The position numbers and the translations under genes were made by a program. Shown here piece by piece: positions 1-6,656 of a stretch of 7,313 nt of DNA (positions are counted from its first letter, which is position 1; each line of letters starts with the position of its first letter). Origin of the DNA: DTSX01 sp964008355 (GTDB lineage Bacteria; Pseudomonadota; Gammaproteobacteria; Steroidobacterales; UBA11654); the NCBI GenBank assembly GCA_964008355.1, contig CAXGBD010000060.1:1-7313 (forward strand). Direction: 5' to 3'. The notes under the pieces are model-generated. The model did not search any database, was not told where the DNA came from, and saw only the letters and a list, made by a program, of their open reading frames with translations.

Positions 1-115
1 ATCTCATTCATAATGCTTCTGAATTTTAAGATAAACGCGATGCATATCAAACAGTTCGTTTATAGTTTATGCTTTGGTTTCAATAATTTTGTTTATGGAA
101 AGATTATAATTAAAT
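1..115. other. Non-coding region upstream of the TerB-like gene
   Basis: This AT-rich stretch contains no open reading frame of useful length that stays inside the window. On the minus strand an ATG at 11-9 opens a frame that runs off the left edge (only three codons are visible), so a divergent gene could begin here, but there is no clear ribosome binding site before it and I do not call it. The rest presumably holds the promoter of the plus-strand gene that follows. Confidence 0.5.
105..110 (+). promoter_or_regulatory. Possible -10 box for the TerB-like gene
   Basis: A perfect TATAAT lies at 105-110. The sequence 17 bases upstream (82-87, AATAAT) is a poor -35 match. If this is the real -10, transcription would begin around 117, essentially at the start codon, giving a leaderless or nearly leaderless mRNA. 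The competing reading is that it is chance AT-rich sequence and that GGAAAG at 97-102 acts as a distant ribosome binding site on a longer transcript. Confidence 0.25.
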
Positions 116-118
116 GTG

Positions 119-562
119 ATGTCACGGTTTTTTAAATTTTTTGACTCATCCAAGAGCACTGATCAGATTGAGAAGGTAGTCGATCCGACTCAACTTGCTA
201 CCGTGGTTCTCATGATTGAAATGGCCAGAGCTGATTTTCACCAAGAAGATCTTGAGGATCAAAAGATCATAGATCTTTTAGAGCATCATTTTGATCTCAG
301 TCATGAGGATGCAGTGGCCCTATTTACCCGAGGTCAAAAAAAAGCCGATGATTCGGTTTCTTTGCATGAATTTACTCGCACTTTACACACCAATCTATCT
401 CAGGCAGATAAGGAAGAGGTCATTGGTCTATTATGGCAACTAGCTCTGGTGGATGACAAATTGGATCGTTACGAAGACTACTTGGTAAGAAAAGTTGCAG
501 ATCTTTTGTATGTGTCAAACACGGTTGTATTGAGAATACGACATCAGGTTACTGCAAAATAG
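119..562 (+). CDS. TerB-like (tellurite-resistance co-chaperone family) small protein
   Basis: This is a soluble, acidic, mainly helical protein of 147 residues with no signal peptide or membrane segment. It resembles stand-alone TerB-family proteins: two related helical halves, the first around residues 26-60 with an IEMARADFHQEDLE stretch and the second around 104-133 with a LALVDDKLDRYEDYLVRKVA stretch, each carrying the acidic cluster typical of TerB metal-binding helices. The family is named after tellurite-resistance TerB, but lone copies like this one are common in Proteobacteria and their role is unknown; nothing here argues for tellurite resistance. No other ter genes are nearby. A GTG at 116 is directly followed by an ATG at 119; I prefer the ATG. 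The 3' end overlaps the convergent dgcN end by 14 bases. Confidence 0.75.
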   Translation: MSRFFKFFDSSKSTDQIEKVVDPTQLATVVLMIEMARADFHQEDLEDQKIIDLLEHHFDLSHEDAVALFTRGQKKADDSVSLHEFTRTLHTNLSQADKEEVIGLLWQLALVDDKLDRYEDYLVRKVADLLYVSNTVVLRIRHQVTAK

Positions 563-1604
563 TTTTTTGTATAACTTCAATGATTGGAGAAACGCTTTCA
601 AAGATTGGGTTAACGACGGGCAAATGTAATTGATCTGCCAGGGCTTGAGTGTCAAGATTTTTGTTATCGGAGTTAATACAAACGGCAATAGTTTTTTTCC
701 CATAGTTAGAGATCAGTTTTATTTCTTCTTGAATAGTCGGTAGCTTTAACTTGAGTTCTTCAAAACCTTCGAAGTAATCTCGATCAATAGCATGAACAAG
801 AATTACACCATTCACGTCCCCTGCAAGCAAAAGTTCAGATCCACAAGGTCCCGAAGGGTTTCTTAAGGAGGATTGGCCTTCGATCAGCATTAATTCTGGT
901 CGACTGATTTCATCACACTCCATAATTGCTTTTTCTAATTCACCCGTGACAAAGTCATTCAGTGTTGCATCAAAAAGAAAACCATGTTTAAAACCCTGCA
1001 AAAACCCCGTTTGTCCTGTATAGATAAGTTCTGTTTTTATGTTAGATTCATCACATGCTTGAAGTAAAAACTGACAGGTAGTCCTTTTGCCAAGGGCACA
1101 GTCGGTTCCTAAGACAGCAATTCTTGGTGTTTTCAAGCTCAATACTTTCCCAGTCCAGAAAGATAAATCTTCTACCTTTCTAGGTTTGCGAATATCATAG
1201 ATGATGCTTCCAGACTCTTTGGCACGTATTGCAAATTCAGGATCTTCACCTAAAACTTGGTGTAAGCCAGAAACCACATTTATACCTGCTTTCAGGGCTT
1301 GATTTACTGAGTTTCTGTGAGTTTCAGGTAGTTGACCTCCATGAAAAGCAATACCGATGACTAGAAATTCAGGCTTTGTTTCTAATTCTTTAATGGCTTT
1401 AGTGATGTCGCTAAAAATTGGTAGGTCACGCTGGCAGTTAGAAACAAATTCCCCAGACATCCGGCCAGCATATTTATGGTCAATGATGCCCAGGATCTCG
1501 AAGCGTTTTGAGTATCGCAGCAGTCCATGTGATGTTTTTGCATGGAGATCAGTCAACAACCCACCGCTATAGAGTAAAGCAGTGCCTCTTGGATTGTCAT
1601 TCAT
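549..1604 (-). CDS. dgcN: DUF1611-family protein, probable D-glutamate N-acetyltransferase DgcN
   Basis: This is a 351-residue cytoplasmic protein of the DUF1611 family. The N-terminal half (about 1-150) looks like a Rossmann-type domain. The C-terminal half begins with a P-loop-like motif, GTDCALGKRTT at 166-176, followed by a Walker-B-like strand ending in IEGQSSL at 241-247. Members of this family paired with an enolase-superfamily epimerase have been described as DgcN, which acetylates D-glutamate to N-acetyl-D-glutamate in a marine bacterial D-glutamate catabolic pathway. The assignment rests on this family identity plus the adjacent dgcA. The ATG start at 1604 overlaps the dgcA stop by 8 bases (ATGAATGA), which suggests translational coupling. 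It is the last gene of the minus-strand run, and its end overlaps the convergent TerB-like gene. The specific substrate is inferred; another acidic amino acid or a dipeptide-linked role is possible. Confidence 0.8.
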   Translation of the reverse strand: MNDNPRGTALLYSGGLLTDLHAKTSHGLLRYSKRFEILGIIDHKYAGRMSGEFVSNCQRDLPIFSDITKAIKELETKPEFLVIGIAFHGGQLPETHRNSVNQALKAGINVVSGLHQVLGEDPEFAIRAKESGSIIYDIRKPRKVEDLSFWTGKVLSLKTPRIAVLGTDCALGKRTTCQFLLQACDESNIKTELIYTGQTGFLQGFKHGFLFDATLNDFVTGELEKAIMECDEISRPELMLIEGQSSLRNPSGPCGSELLLAGDVNGVILVHAIDRDYFEGFEELKLKLPTIQEEIKLISNYGKKTIAVCINSDNKNLDTQALADQLHLPVVNPIFESVSPIIEVIQKTILQ

Positions 1605-2661
1605 GATGAAGTCCCAAACCTGGTTTATGATTCGTTTGCATCACCCCATCTTCGCAAATATAGCCACCAGATACCAAATCCCAACCTAAATCAAAAAACC
1701 CATCTAAGTCTAAATATTTTGTTGCAGGACTGGCCAATGCCGCATGAAGCGCTGCTGTAATACTAATTTTACTTTCATCCATGCATCCCCACATTAATTC
1801 TATGCCTTCATTTTCTGCAATTCTTGCTATTTCTAATGCTGGATATATACCACCACACTTCATCAGTTTGATGTTGAATACACCGAATGGCTTCATACCT
1901 TTTGTTAGCTGGTACGCATCATCTGGAGAGTGCAGGCTTTCATCAGCCACACAAATATCCCTAAGTTCTTGTGGAAAATTTAGCATTTCCTTGATTTGAT
2001 CTTTAGGCAGTGGCTGCTCGATGAGTTCCAAACCAAGGTGTTGTGTTTTTTCAAAGAATTGCTCTAATTCCTGAACATTGTAGCCCCTATTGGCATCCAC
2101 TCTGATCAATAAATCTTCCGTCCCTAATTCAGACAATGCCACAACTTTGTCTATATCTTCATCAATATTCTCCCCAATTTTTATCTTGAGGATACTAAAT
2201 CCTTTTTCTATATTCTTTTTTGCATCTTCTATGGTTTTGTCAAACGATTCCACACCGATTGTTATCGATGTAGGTAATCGTTGATGCACTTGGCCAAGAT
2301 GTTCTACAACAGATGTTCCTTCTGATTTCGCCAATAAATCAAACAGCGCCATATCGATCGCAGCTCTTATCGCGGGAAACGCTCTCAATTCAGACTCCAA
2401 TTGAGTGAAGAAATCCTTGTCACTGCCAAGATCCAAACCGATTATTTGACTCGACATCCAGTGGAGTTTATCAAAGGCATTTTGAATGGTTTCCCCTGTA
2501 ACATCTGGCGAAGGTGCCCCAGCACCCATTCCTGATATCTCTTGATCAGTAATAATTTCAATGAAGATATTCTCAACCGATTCAGTGATCCTGCCGGCAA
2601 TCGCCCATGGTGCTTTTAATTTCATATCATGGCGTTGAATATTAACGTCAATGATTTTCAA
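1597..2661 (-). CDS. dgcA: Enolase-superfamily racemase/epimerase, probable N-acetyl-D-glutamate racemase DgcA
   Basis: This 354-residue protein belongs to the enolase superfamily, muconate-lactonizing/dipeptide-epimerase subgroup. The N-terminal capping domain spans about 1-125, and the rest is the barrel domain. The catalytic set is visible: LKIKIG with K159 and K161 (the KxK motif), the three metal ligands D189 (RVDANRGY), E215 (IEQPLP) and D240 (ADES), the opposite-face lysine at K265 or K268 (NIKLMKCGG), and an LDLDG segment near 317-321 that helps define the substrate pocket in this subgroup. On sequence alone it would be annotated as an L-Ala-D/L-Glu epimerase, but the adjoining dgcN points to DgcA, which racemises N-acetyl-D-glutamate to the L form. 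The start is a TTG supported by AGGAG at 2675-2671, nine bases upstream. All catalytic residues appear intact. Confidence 0.8.
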   Translation of the reverse strand: MKIIDVNIQRHDMKLKAPWAIAGRITESVENIFIEIITDQEISGMGAGAPSPDVTGETIQNAFDKLHWMSSQIIGLDLGSDKDFFTQLESELRAFPAIRAAIDMALFDLLAKSEGTSVVEHLGQVHQRLPTSITIGVESFDKTIEDAKKNIEKGFSILKIKIGENIDEDIDKVVALSELGTEDLLIRVDANRGYNVQELEQFFEKTQHLGLELIEQPLPKDQIKEMLNFPQELRDICVADESLHSPDDAYQLTKGMKPFGVFNIKLMKCGGIYPALEIARIAENEGIELMWGCMDESKISITAALHAALASPATKYLDLDGFFDLGWDLVSGGYICEDGVMQTNHKPGLGLHHE

Positions 2662-2670
2662 GATTAAGTT

Positions 2671-2675
2671 CTCCT
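2671..2675 (-). promoter_or_regulatory. Strong ribosome binding site that fixes the TTG start of dgcA
   Basis: Read on the minus strand, AGGAG at 2675-2671 lies nine bases before the TTG at 2661-2659. It is the clearest Shine-Dalgarno sequence in the window. The yggT stop codon TAG (2676-2674) shares bases with it, so ribosomes finishing yggT would sit on the dgcA initiation region. Confidence 0.7.
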
Positions 2676-3252
2676 AAATTATTTTACTTAGATTGGTGCA
2701 AACAATACCGGTTAAAGCAGAGTCAACTGGAATTATCATAATGATTGATTGAATGATTACAATGCTTATCAGCGGAGAAATATCTAAGCCTGATAGATAG
2801 GGCATCCGTTTCTGTATGGGTTTTAAAATAGGTGATACCAGTTCTCCTATAAACCTTATTGCTGGACTGTAATAATTGGGATTAAACCAACTTAATATTG
2901 CATGCGCCAGAATACTGAAGAGAAAAATTCTTAAAACTAAAATGATTACATTCATCAAACTTAAACCGATCAGTTGTAAAAAAGAGGGTCCTGTTAAACA
3001 TTGAAATGTCATCATGAACCATAATCCGAATAATTCAATCAGTAAAACCAGGCTAATAAGTATTATTTCAAAAGAGGATTGTTTTAATAATCGAGATGAA
3101 AATGGTTTGATAATGGGATTTGTAAATAAAATGATGAATTGATGGATTGGATTACTTGTACTGATAAAACGAGCAGCAATTAATCTAAGAACTAAGACAA
3201 TGCTGACAAAGTCTATGAAAGTTCTAAACAGAAAAAAGAATAAATTTTCCAT
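2674..3252 (-). CDS. yggT: YggT-family integral membrane protein
   Basis: This is a 192-residue, very hydrophobic protein with the duplicated YGGT arrangement. The first repeat covers about residues 5-75, with LRLIAARF and NPIHQFIILFTNPIIKPF, and the second about 100-175, with ILSWFNPNYYSP followed by LVSPILKPIQKRMP and a final hydrophobic helix. Four or so membrane segments are expected in the inner membrane. The molecular role of YggT is not established; family members have been linked to osmotic tolerance, and to membrane or division functions in other phyla. The order proC then yggT is a common gammaproteobacterial arrangement. The ATG start at 3252 lies 12 bases after the proC stop, with no strong ribosome binding site, so coupling to proC translation is likely. 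Confidence 0.85.
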   Translation of the reverse strand: MENLFFFLFRTFIDFVSIVLVLRLIAARFISTSNPIHQFIILFTNPIIKPFSSRLLKQSSFEIILISLVLLIELFGLWFMMTFQCLTGPSFLQLIGLSLMNVIILVLRIFLFSILAHAILSWFNPNYYSPAIRFIGELVSPILKPIQKRMPYLSGLDISPLISIVIIQSIIMIIPVDSALTGIVCTNLSKII

Positions 3253-3264
3253 CTTGGTGGATTG

Positions 3265-4110
3265 CTAGTTATTAGACTCATCGCCCGTCGTTCGAGCCCC
3301 TAAATCGATAGATCTTTTAATAGCAGCATCAATGGCTTGTTTCCAAATCGATCTAATATCATTGCCATCCAGTGAATCGAACGCGGCTTCCGTAGTTCCA
3401 CCTGGGGATGATACTTTCTGCCTGAGAGTTTTAACATCATCAGGACTATTGTGAGCCAGTTCACTGGCCCCAATTGCGGTTTGCATGACTAGTTCTTTGG
3501 CAATATTCTCTGGTATTCCAGCAGATATAGCTGAGTCAGTGAGTAATTCCATTATATGGTAAAAGTAGGCTGGACCACTGCCTGAAATAGCTGTAACCGC
3601 ATGCATCCAATCTTCGTTATCTAACCAGATAGACTTGCCAACAGAGTTGAACAAATAAGTTACCAATCTTTTGTCATCATCTACCAGATTCTTGGCTATG
3701 AGTGCCGATACACCTTTGCCAACTAGGCAAGGTTGATTTGGCATCACTCTGCAAATCTTGGATTGCTCTCCAAAACATGTCGTTAATATTTCCAGCGAGA
3801 TTCCGGCAGCAACCGAAACAATCACAGGATCCTGTTTTTGAGTGATTTGACTTATATTTTTAGCCACGTCTAAAAATATTTGGGGCTTGACCGCCATAAA
3901 CAAGACATCACAAGTGAGAGCAATTTTATTATTATTGTTCTCAATATTAAGTTGATTATTGAGAATAGACAGGATGTTTCTTCTGTCTTCAGATGGGTCT
4001 GAAGCATAGATTGTATTAGGATTGTGCCCATGCAGGATAATCCCTCGGATCATGGCTTCAGCCATCATGCCGCCCCCAATGAAAGCTATCTTTTTATTTT
4101 CATGATTCAT
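3265..4110 (-). CDS. proC: Pyrroline-5-carboxylate reductase (ProC)
   Basis: ProC reduces 1-pyrroline-5-carboxylate to L-proline with NAD(P)H, the last step of proline synthesis from glutamate, in the cytoplasm. Using the ATG at 4110 the protein has 281 residues, slightly longer than the usual 270 or so. It starts with the dinucleotide-binding motif AFIGGGMMAEAM (9-20), then has AVKPQ (73-77), RVMPNQP (121-127, often RVMPNTP in the family) and the signature regions AVTAISGSGPAYFYHIMELL (171-190) and SPGGTTEAAFDSLD (235-248). The frame is open further upstream to a TTG at 4155, which would add 15 residues and overlap yggS, but the added residues do not resemble the family and I reject them. 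The chosen start has only AT-rich sequence before it and no evident ribosome binding site. The gene follows yggS by 28 bases, the classic yggS-proC pairing. Confidence 0.95.
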   Translation of the reverse strand: MNHENKKIAFIGGGMMAEAMIRGIILHGHNPNTIYASDPSEDRRNILSILNNQLNIENNNNKIALTCDVLFMAVKPQIFLDVAKNISQITQKQDPVIVSVAAGISLEILTTCFGEQSKICRVMPNQPCLVGKGVSALIAKNLVDDDKRLVTYLFNSVGKSIWLDNEDWMHAVTAISGSGPAYFYHIMELLTDSAISAGIPENIAKELVMQTAIGASELAHNSPDDVKTLRQKVSSPGGTTEAAFDSLDGNDIRSIWKQAIDAAIKRSIDLGARTTGDESNN

Positions 4111-4138
4111 TGCATAATAATTTAATATTTTTTTAATC

Positions 4139-4819
4139 TTATTCCCTAGATCCAAATAAAGCCGTGCCTATTCTAATCATATTAGAATGATTTTGGATAG
4201 CTATTTCAAGATCATCCGACATGCCCATGGACAATGTATCCATCTCAATTCCTTTTTTGATGAGTGCTTCAAATTCACTTCTCATTTTTTGATAGCTCTG
4301 GTTTCTTTGTTCTTCTGATGCTTTGAAAGAAGTCATACCCATTAGTCCTCTTAATTTTAAATTGGGTAATACCTTTATCTTTAAAGCAAAATCATGTAAT
4401 TGATCAATTGCAAGACTGTTTCTCGTATCGTTTTCTTCTAATTTAACCTGAATGCAGATATTGAGTGGTGGCATTTCTTTTGGCCTAGACTCGTTAAGTC
4501 TATTAGCTATCTTATTCCTTGTTAAGGTATGCACCCAATCAAAGTATTTGGCAATTGCTGTTGTTTTATTAGATTGTATGGAGCCTATAAAATGCCAAAT
4601 TACATCATGTTCAGATTGTTCTATTTTGGGGATGGCTTCTTGTAAGTAATTTTCTCCAAAATTGGTCAAACCCAAACGATAAGCTTTTCCAATATCTGCT
4701 AATGATTTTTTTTTGCTGACTGCTACAACTGTCAATTCAGAATCGCCTCTATGAGCCAAGGCTAATGAAGATCTAATCCTTGCTTGTAATGTTTGATGGT
4801 TTTTTTCAATGTCAATCAT
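4139..4819 (-). CDS. yggS: YggS/PLPBP-type pyridoxal-phosphate homeostasis protein
   Basis: This is a 226-residue, single-domain alanine-racemase-fold protein that binds pyridoxal 5'-phosphate and buffers its level; it has no known enzymatic activity, and its loss disturbs amino-acid and B6 metabolism in other bacteria. Recognisable family elements are VVAVSKKKS, with the cofactor lysine at K36, FGENYLQEA (54-62), WHFIGSIQSNK (75-85), LRGLMGM (156-162), LSMGMSDDLEIAI (196-208) and RIGTALFGSRE at the C-terminus. One segment departs from the familiar form: where E. coli YggS reads NSKSGI this one reads DTRNSL near 131-136. The ATG overlaps the upstream stop by 8 bases, so translation is probably coupled to the PyrK-like gene. 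Confidence 0.93.
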   Translation of the reverse strand: MIDIEKNHQTLQARIRSSLALAHRGDSELTVVAVSKKKSLADIGKAYRLGLTNFGENYLQEAIPKIEQSEHDVIWHFIGSIQSNKTTAIAKYFDWVHTLTRNKIANRLNESRPKEMPPLNICIQVKLEENDTRNSLAIDQLHDFALKIKVLPNLKLRGLMGMTSFKASEEQRNQSYQKMRSEFEALIKKGIEMDTLSMGMSDDLEIAIQNHSNMIRIGTALFGSRE

Positions 4820-5687
4820 CTGGGTAAATCATCTGAGCATCAAAAACAGGCCCGTCTACACAAACTCTTTTCATAATCTTGCCTTCAGGAAGAGATACTT
4901 TAACAGTGCATCCCGCACACCCACCGGTTGCACAAGCCATAAATTCTTCTAGGGATATCTGACAATCAACACCGTAGGATCTAGCAAGTTTAGCAGTCGA
5001 TCTCAACATGGGTTCTGGACCACACGCATAAATAGCAAGTCTACTTAGATCTTTTTGATCCAATGTTTTGATCCACTGATCAGCTAGATCTGTTACAAAA
5101 CTTTTGTGGCAACCTTCCAAGCCACTGAGACTGGCTAAACGACAGGGAATATTTTTTTCTTCCATGTCAATAATAGAGGCCCCATTCTCAATTCCATCAA
5201 TAGACATTGAGGATTTAATAACAGAAAAAGGAAAGGGAGTTTCTGAGCCAAAAAAAGCAACAGGTGAATGCCCTTGATTGAGACTTTTAAGGTATTCTGC
5301 TAGGAAAAGTACCGGTGGAATTCCTACACCTCCGCCTATAAGGACTGGAATTTGATGGGTTTTATCATAACGAAAACCATTGCCAATGGGTCCCATGAGA
5401 TCTACCTCATCACCGGGTTGTAATTGACTTAAAGCTTTCAATCCTGGACCTACAATTCTGTACAAAAACTCAACCCATTGATTTTCTGCATTAGTTCGAA
5501 GATAAGACAACGGTCTCCTCAAGAAGACTTGTTTGCCACAATCAATAAAGGCAAATTCTCCTGGTAAGGCTTTTTGAGATGCTTTAGGGGCTTTAAGAGT
5601 TAGGATGTATTGATTTTCTTCAAATTGCTGTTGTCGAACAATTATAGATTTTTCCTCAAAAATAGTTACAGCTTCACGAATCATCAT
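4812..5687 (-). CDS. pyrK: Dihydroorotate dehydrogenase electron-transfer subunit (PyrK-type)
   Basis: This is a 291-residue FAD and [2Fe-2S] protein of the ferredoxin-reductase superfamily. The N-terminal barrel ends with the flavin motif RRPLS (57-61); the nucleotide-binding domain has GGGVGIPPV (118-126) and the C-terminal YACGPEPML (220-228); the iron-sulfur domain ligands are C252, C257 and C260 (CATGGCAGC) and C276 (RVCVDGPV). In class 1B dihydroorotate dehydrogenases this subunit links dihydroorotate oxidation to NAD. Its position, with an ATGA overlap directly after pyrB, supports a pyrimidine role. The catalytic PyrD partner is not in the window. Most well-known gammaproteobacteria use quinone-linked PyrD and need no such subunit, so a partner other than PyrD is possible. 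A second ATG follows the first (MM); the first is kept because it forms the overlap. Confidence 0.85.
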   Translation of the reverse strand: MMIREAVTIFEEKSIIVRQQQFEENQYILTLKAPKASQKALPGEFAFIDCGKQVFLRRPLSYLRTNAENQWVEFLYRIVGPGLKALSQLQPGDEVDLMGPIGNGFRYDKTHQIPVLIGGGVGIPPVLFLAEYLKSLNQGHSPVAFFGSETPFPFSVIKSSMSIDGIENGASIIDMEEKNIPCRLASLSGLEGCHKSFVTDLADQWIKTLDQKDLSRLAIYACGPEPMLRSTAKLARSYGVDCQISLEEFMACATGGCAGCTVKVSLPEGKIMKRVCVDGPVFDAQMIYPDD

Positions 5688-6610
5688 GTTGGAAGCTGTT
5701 CTTGCATCATCGACAATAGAGCCATTCTTGTTGCAATGCCATTGGTGACTTGTTCTTTAATTACCGAATGTATGCCATCTGCTACAGCATTGGAAATTTC
5801 TACACCTCGATTCATGGGTCCTGGATGCATCACGATAACGTTATCCTTGCATGATAATAATCGTTCTTCGGTTAGTCCGTAGTTTTCAAAGTAATCCTTA
5901 GGTCCTATTGCAGCTCTCAGACTCTTGATTCTTTCTGTTTGCACTCTAAGTGCCACCACAACATCGGCATTAGTTAGACCTTCATCAAGATTATTGCTGT
6001 GTGAGGCATTGGGGTAGTGTTCCATATTGGGTTTGAATTCATCAGGAGTAATCAATGTTAGCTCTTTAACGGACATAGCAGTCAAGCCTTCCGTTAAGGA
6101 TCTCGCCACTCTTGAATGCTTAATATCTCCTATAATTGCAACCTTTAACCGATCAAAATTCTTTGTGTGTTTTCTTATTGTCAACAGATCCAATAGGCCC
6201 TGTGTGGGATGAGATTCATCAGATTCACCAGCATTAATGATATGTGAACCTGGGTTAGTGCTCTTAATCATTTTTTCGAAAATATTTCTTTCCCTATGTC
6301 GAATGACAAAATAACTGACTCCCATTGCCTCAAGGGTATTGATAGTATCTATGACTGTTTCACCTTTAGCTCTAGCAGAATGTTCTTCATCAATATTGAT
6401 AACATCAGCCCCAAGTCTTGTAGCAGCAATTTGGAAGGAGCTTCTGGTTCTGGTACTCGGTTCGAAGAATAAATTTGCCAAGATGGTGCCCTGGAGTATT
6501 TTTTCTTTCTCAGTTGGGTAATTATTGTGAGATAAAAAAGACTCTGCTTTATCAAGAAGCTGTAAAATTATCTCTTGATTAAGTTCTTTTAGATAAAGGA
6601 GATGCTTCAC
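5684..6610 (-). CDS. pyrB: Aspartate carbamoyltransferase catalytic subunit (PyrB)
   Basis: PyrB joins carbamoyl phosphate and L-aspartate to give N-carbamoyl-L-aspartate, the committed step of pyrimidine synthesis. The 308-residue length matches a standard catalytic chain. Active-site elements are all present: the phosphate loop FEPSTRTRSSF with STRTR at 52-56, the mobile loop SARAKGET with K82, SHPTQGLLDLL with HPTQ at 134-137, SRVARS (166-171), RVQTER (222-227) and HPGPMNRG (262-269). The start is GTG at 6610, preceded by only a weak AACGGA element. The stop overlaps the start of the next gene as ATGA. No regulatory subunit (pyrI), pyrR or dihydroorotase-like gene (pyrC) flanks it; in many gammaproteobacteria pyrR lies between ruvX and pyrB, and here the 46-base gap leaves no room for it. 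Confidence 0.96.
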   Translation of the reverse strand: MKHLLYLKELNQEIILQLLDKAESFLSHNNYPTEKEKILQGTILANLFFEPSTRTRSSFQIAATRLGADVINIDEEHSARAKGETVIDTINTLEAMGVSYFVIRHRERNIFEKMIKSTNPGSHIINAGESDESHPTQGLLDLLTIRKHTKNFDRLKVAIIGDIKHSRVARSLTEGLTAMSVKELTLITPDEFKPNMEHYPNASHSNNLDEGLTNADVVVALRVQTERIKSLRAAIGPKDYFENYGLTEERLLSCKDNVIVMHPGPMNRGVEISNAVADGIHSVIKEQVTNGIATRMALLSMMQEQLPT

Positions 6611-6656
6611 TTTTTTAATCCGTTGTTATTGCTATTGGCTCATTGAAATTTTTTTG

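Noticed and set aside
1..11. Start of a divergent minus-strand gene at the left edge
   Set aside because: Only three codons are visible after the ATG at 11-9 and there is no clear ribosome binding site, so it cannot be supported.
116..562. Tellurite resistance locus
   Set aside because: Only a lone TerB-like gene is present, with no terC, terD, terZ or related genes, so a resistance role cannot be claimed.
555..569. Inverted repeat CAAAA/TTTTG as a bidirectional terminator between the convergent genes
   Set aside because: The stem is five A-T-rich pairs with one G-C and lies partly inside coding sequence; it is too weak to call an intrinsic terminator.
1357..1572. Plus-strand open frame inside dgcN
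   Set aside because: It is antisense to a well-supported gene, has no recognisable family, and no ribosome binding site; the same holds for the plus-strand frames inside dgcA, yggS, pyrK and pyrB.
4111..4155. N-terminal extension of ProC from a TTG at 4155
   Set aside because: The extra 15 residues are lysine- and asparagine-rich, do not resemble ProC and would overlap yggS; the ATG at 4110 places the dinucleotide-binding strand at the usual distance from the N-terminus.
6611..6656. Small gene, PyrR or attenuator leader between ruvX and pyrB
   Set aside because: The 46-base gap has no start codon with a ribosome binding site leading a leader peptide, no pyrimidine-rich attenuator and no stable hairpin that I can see.
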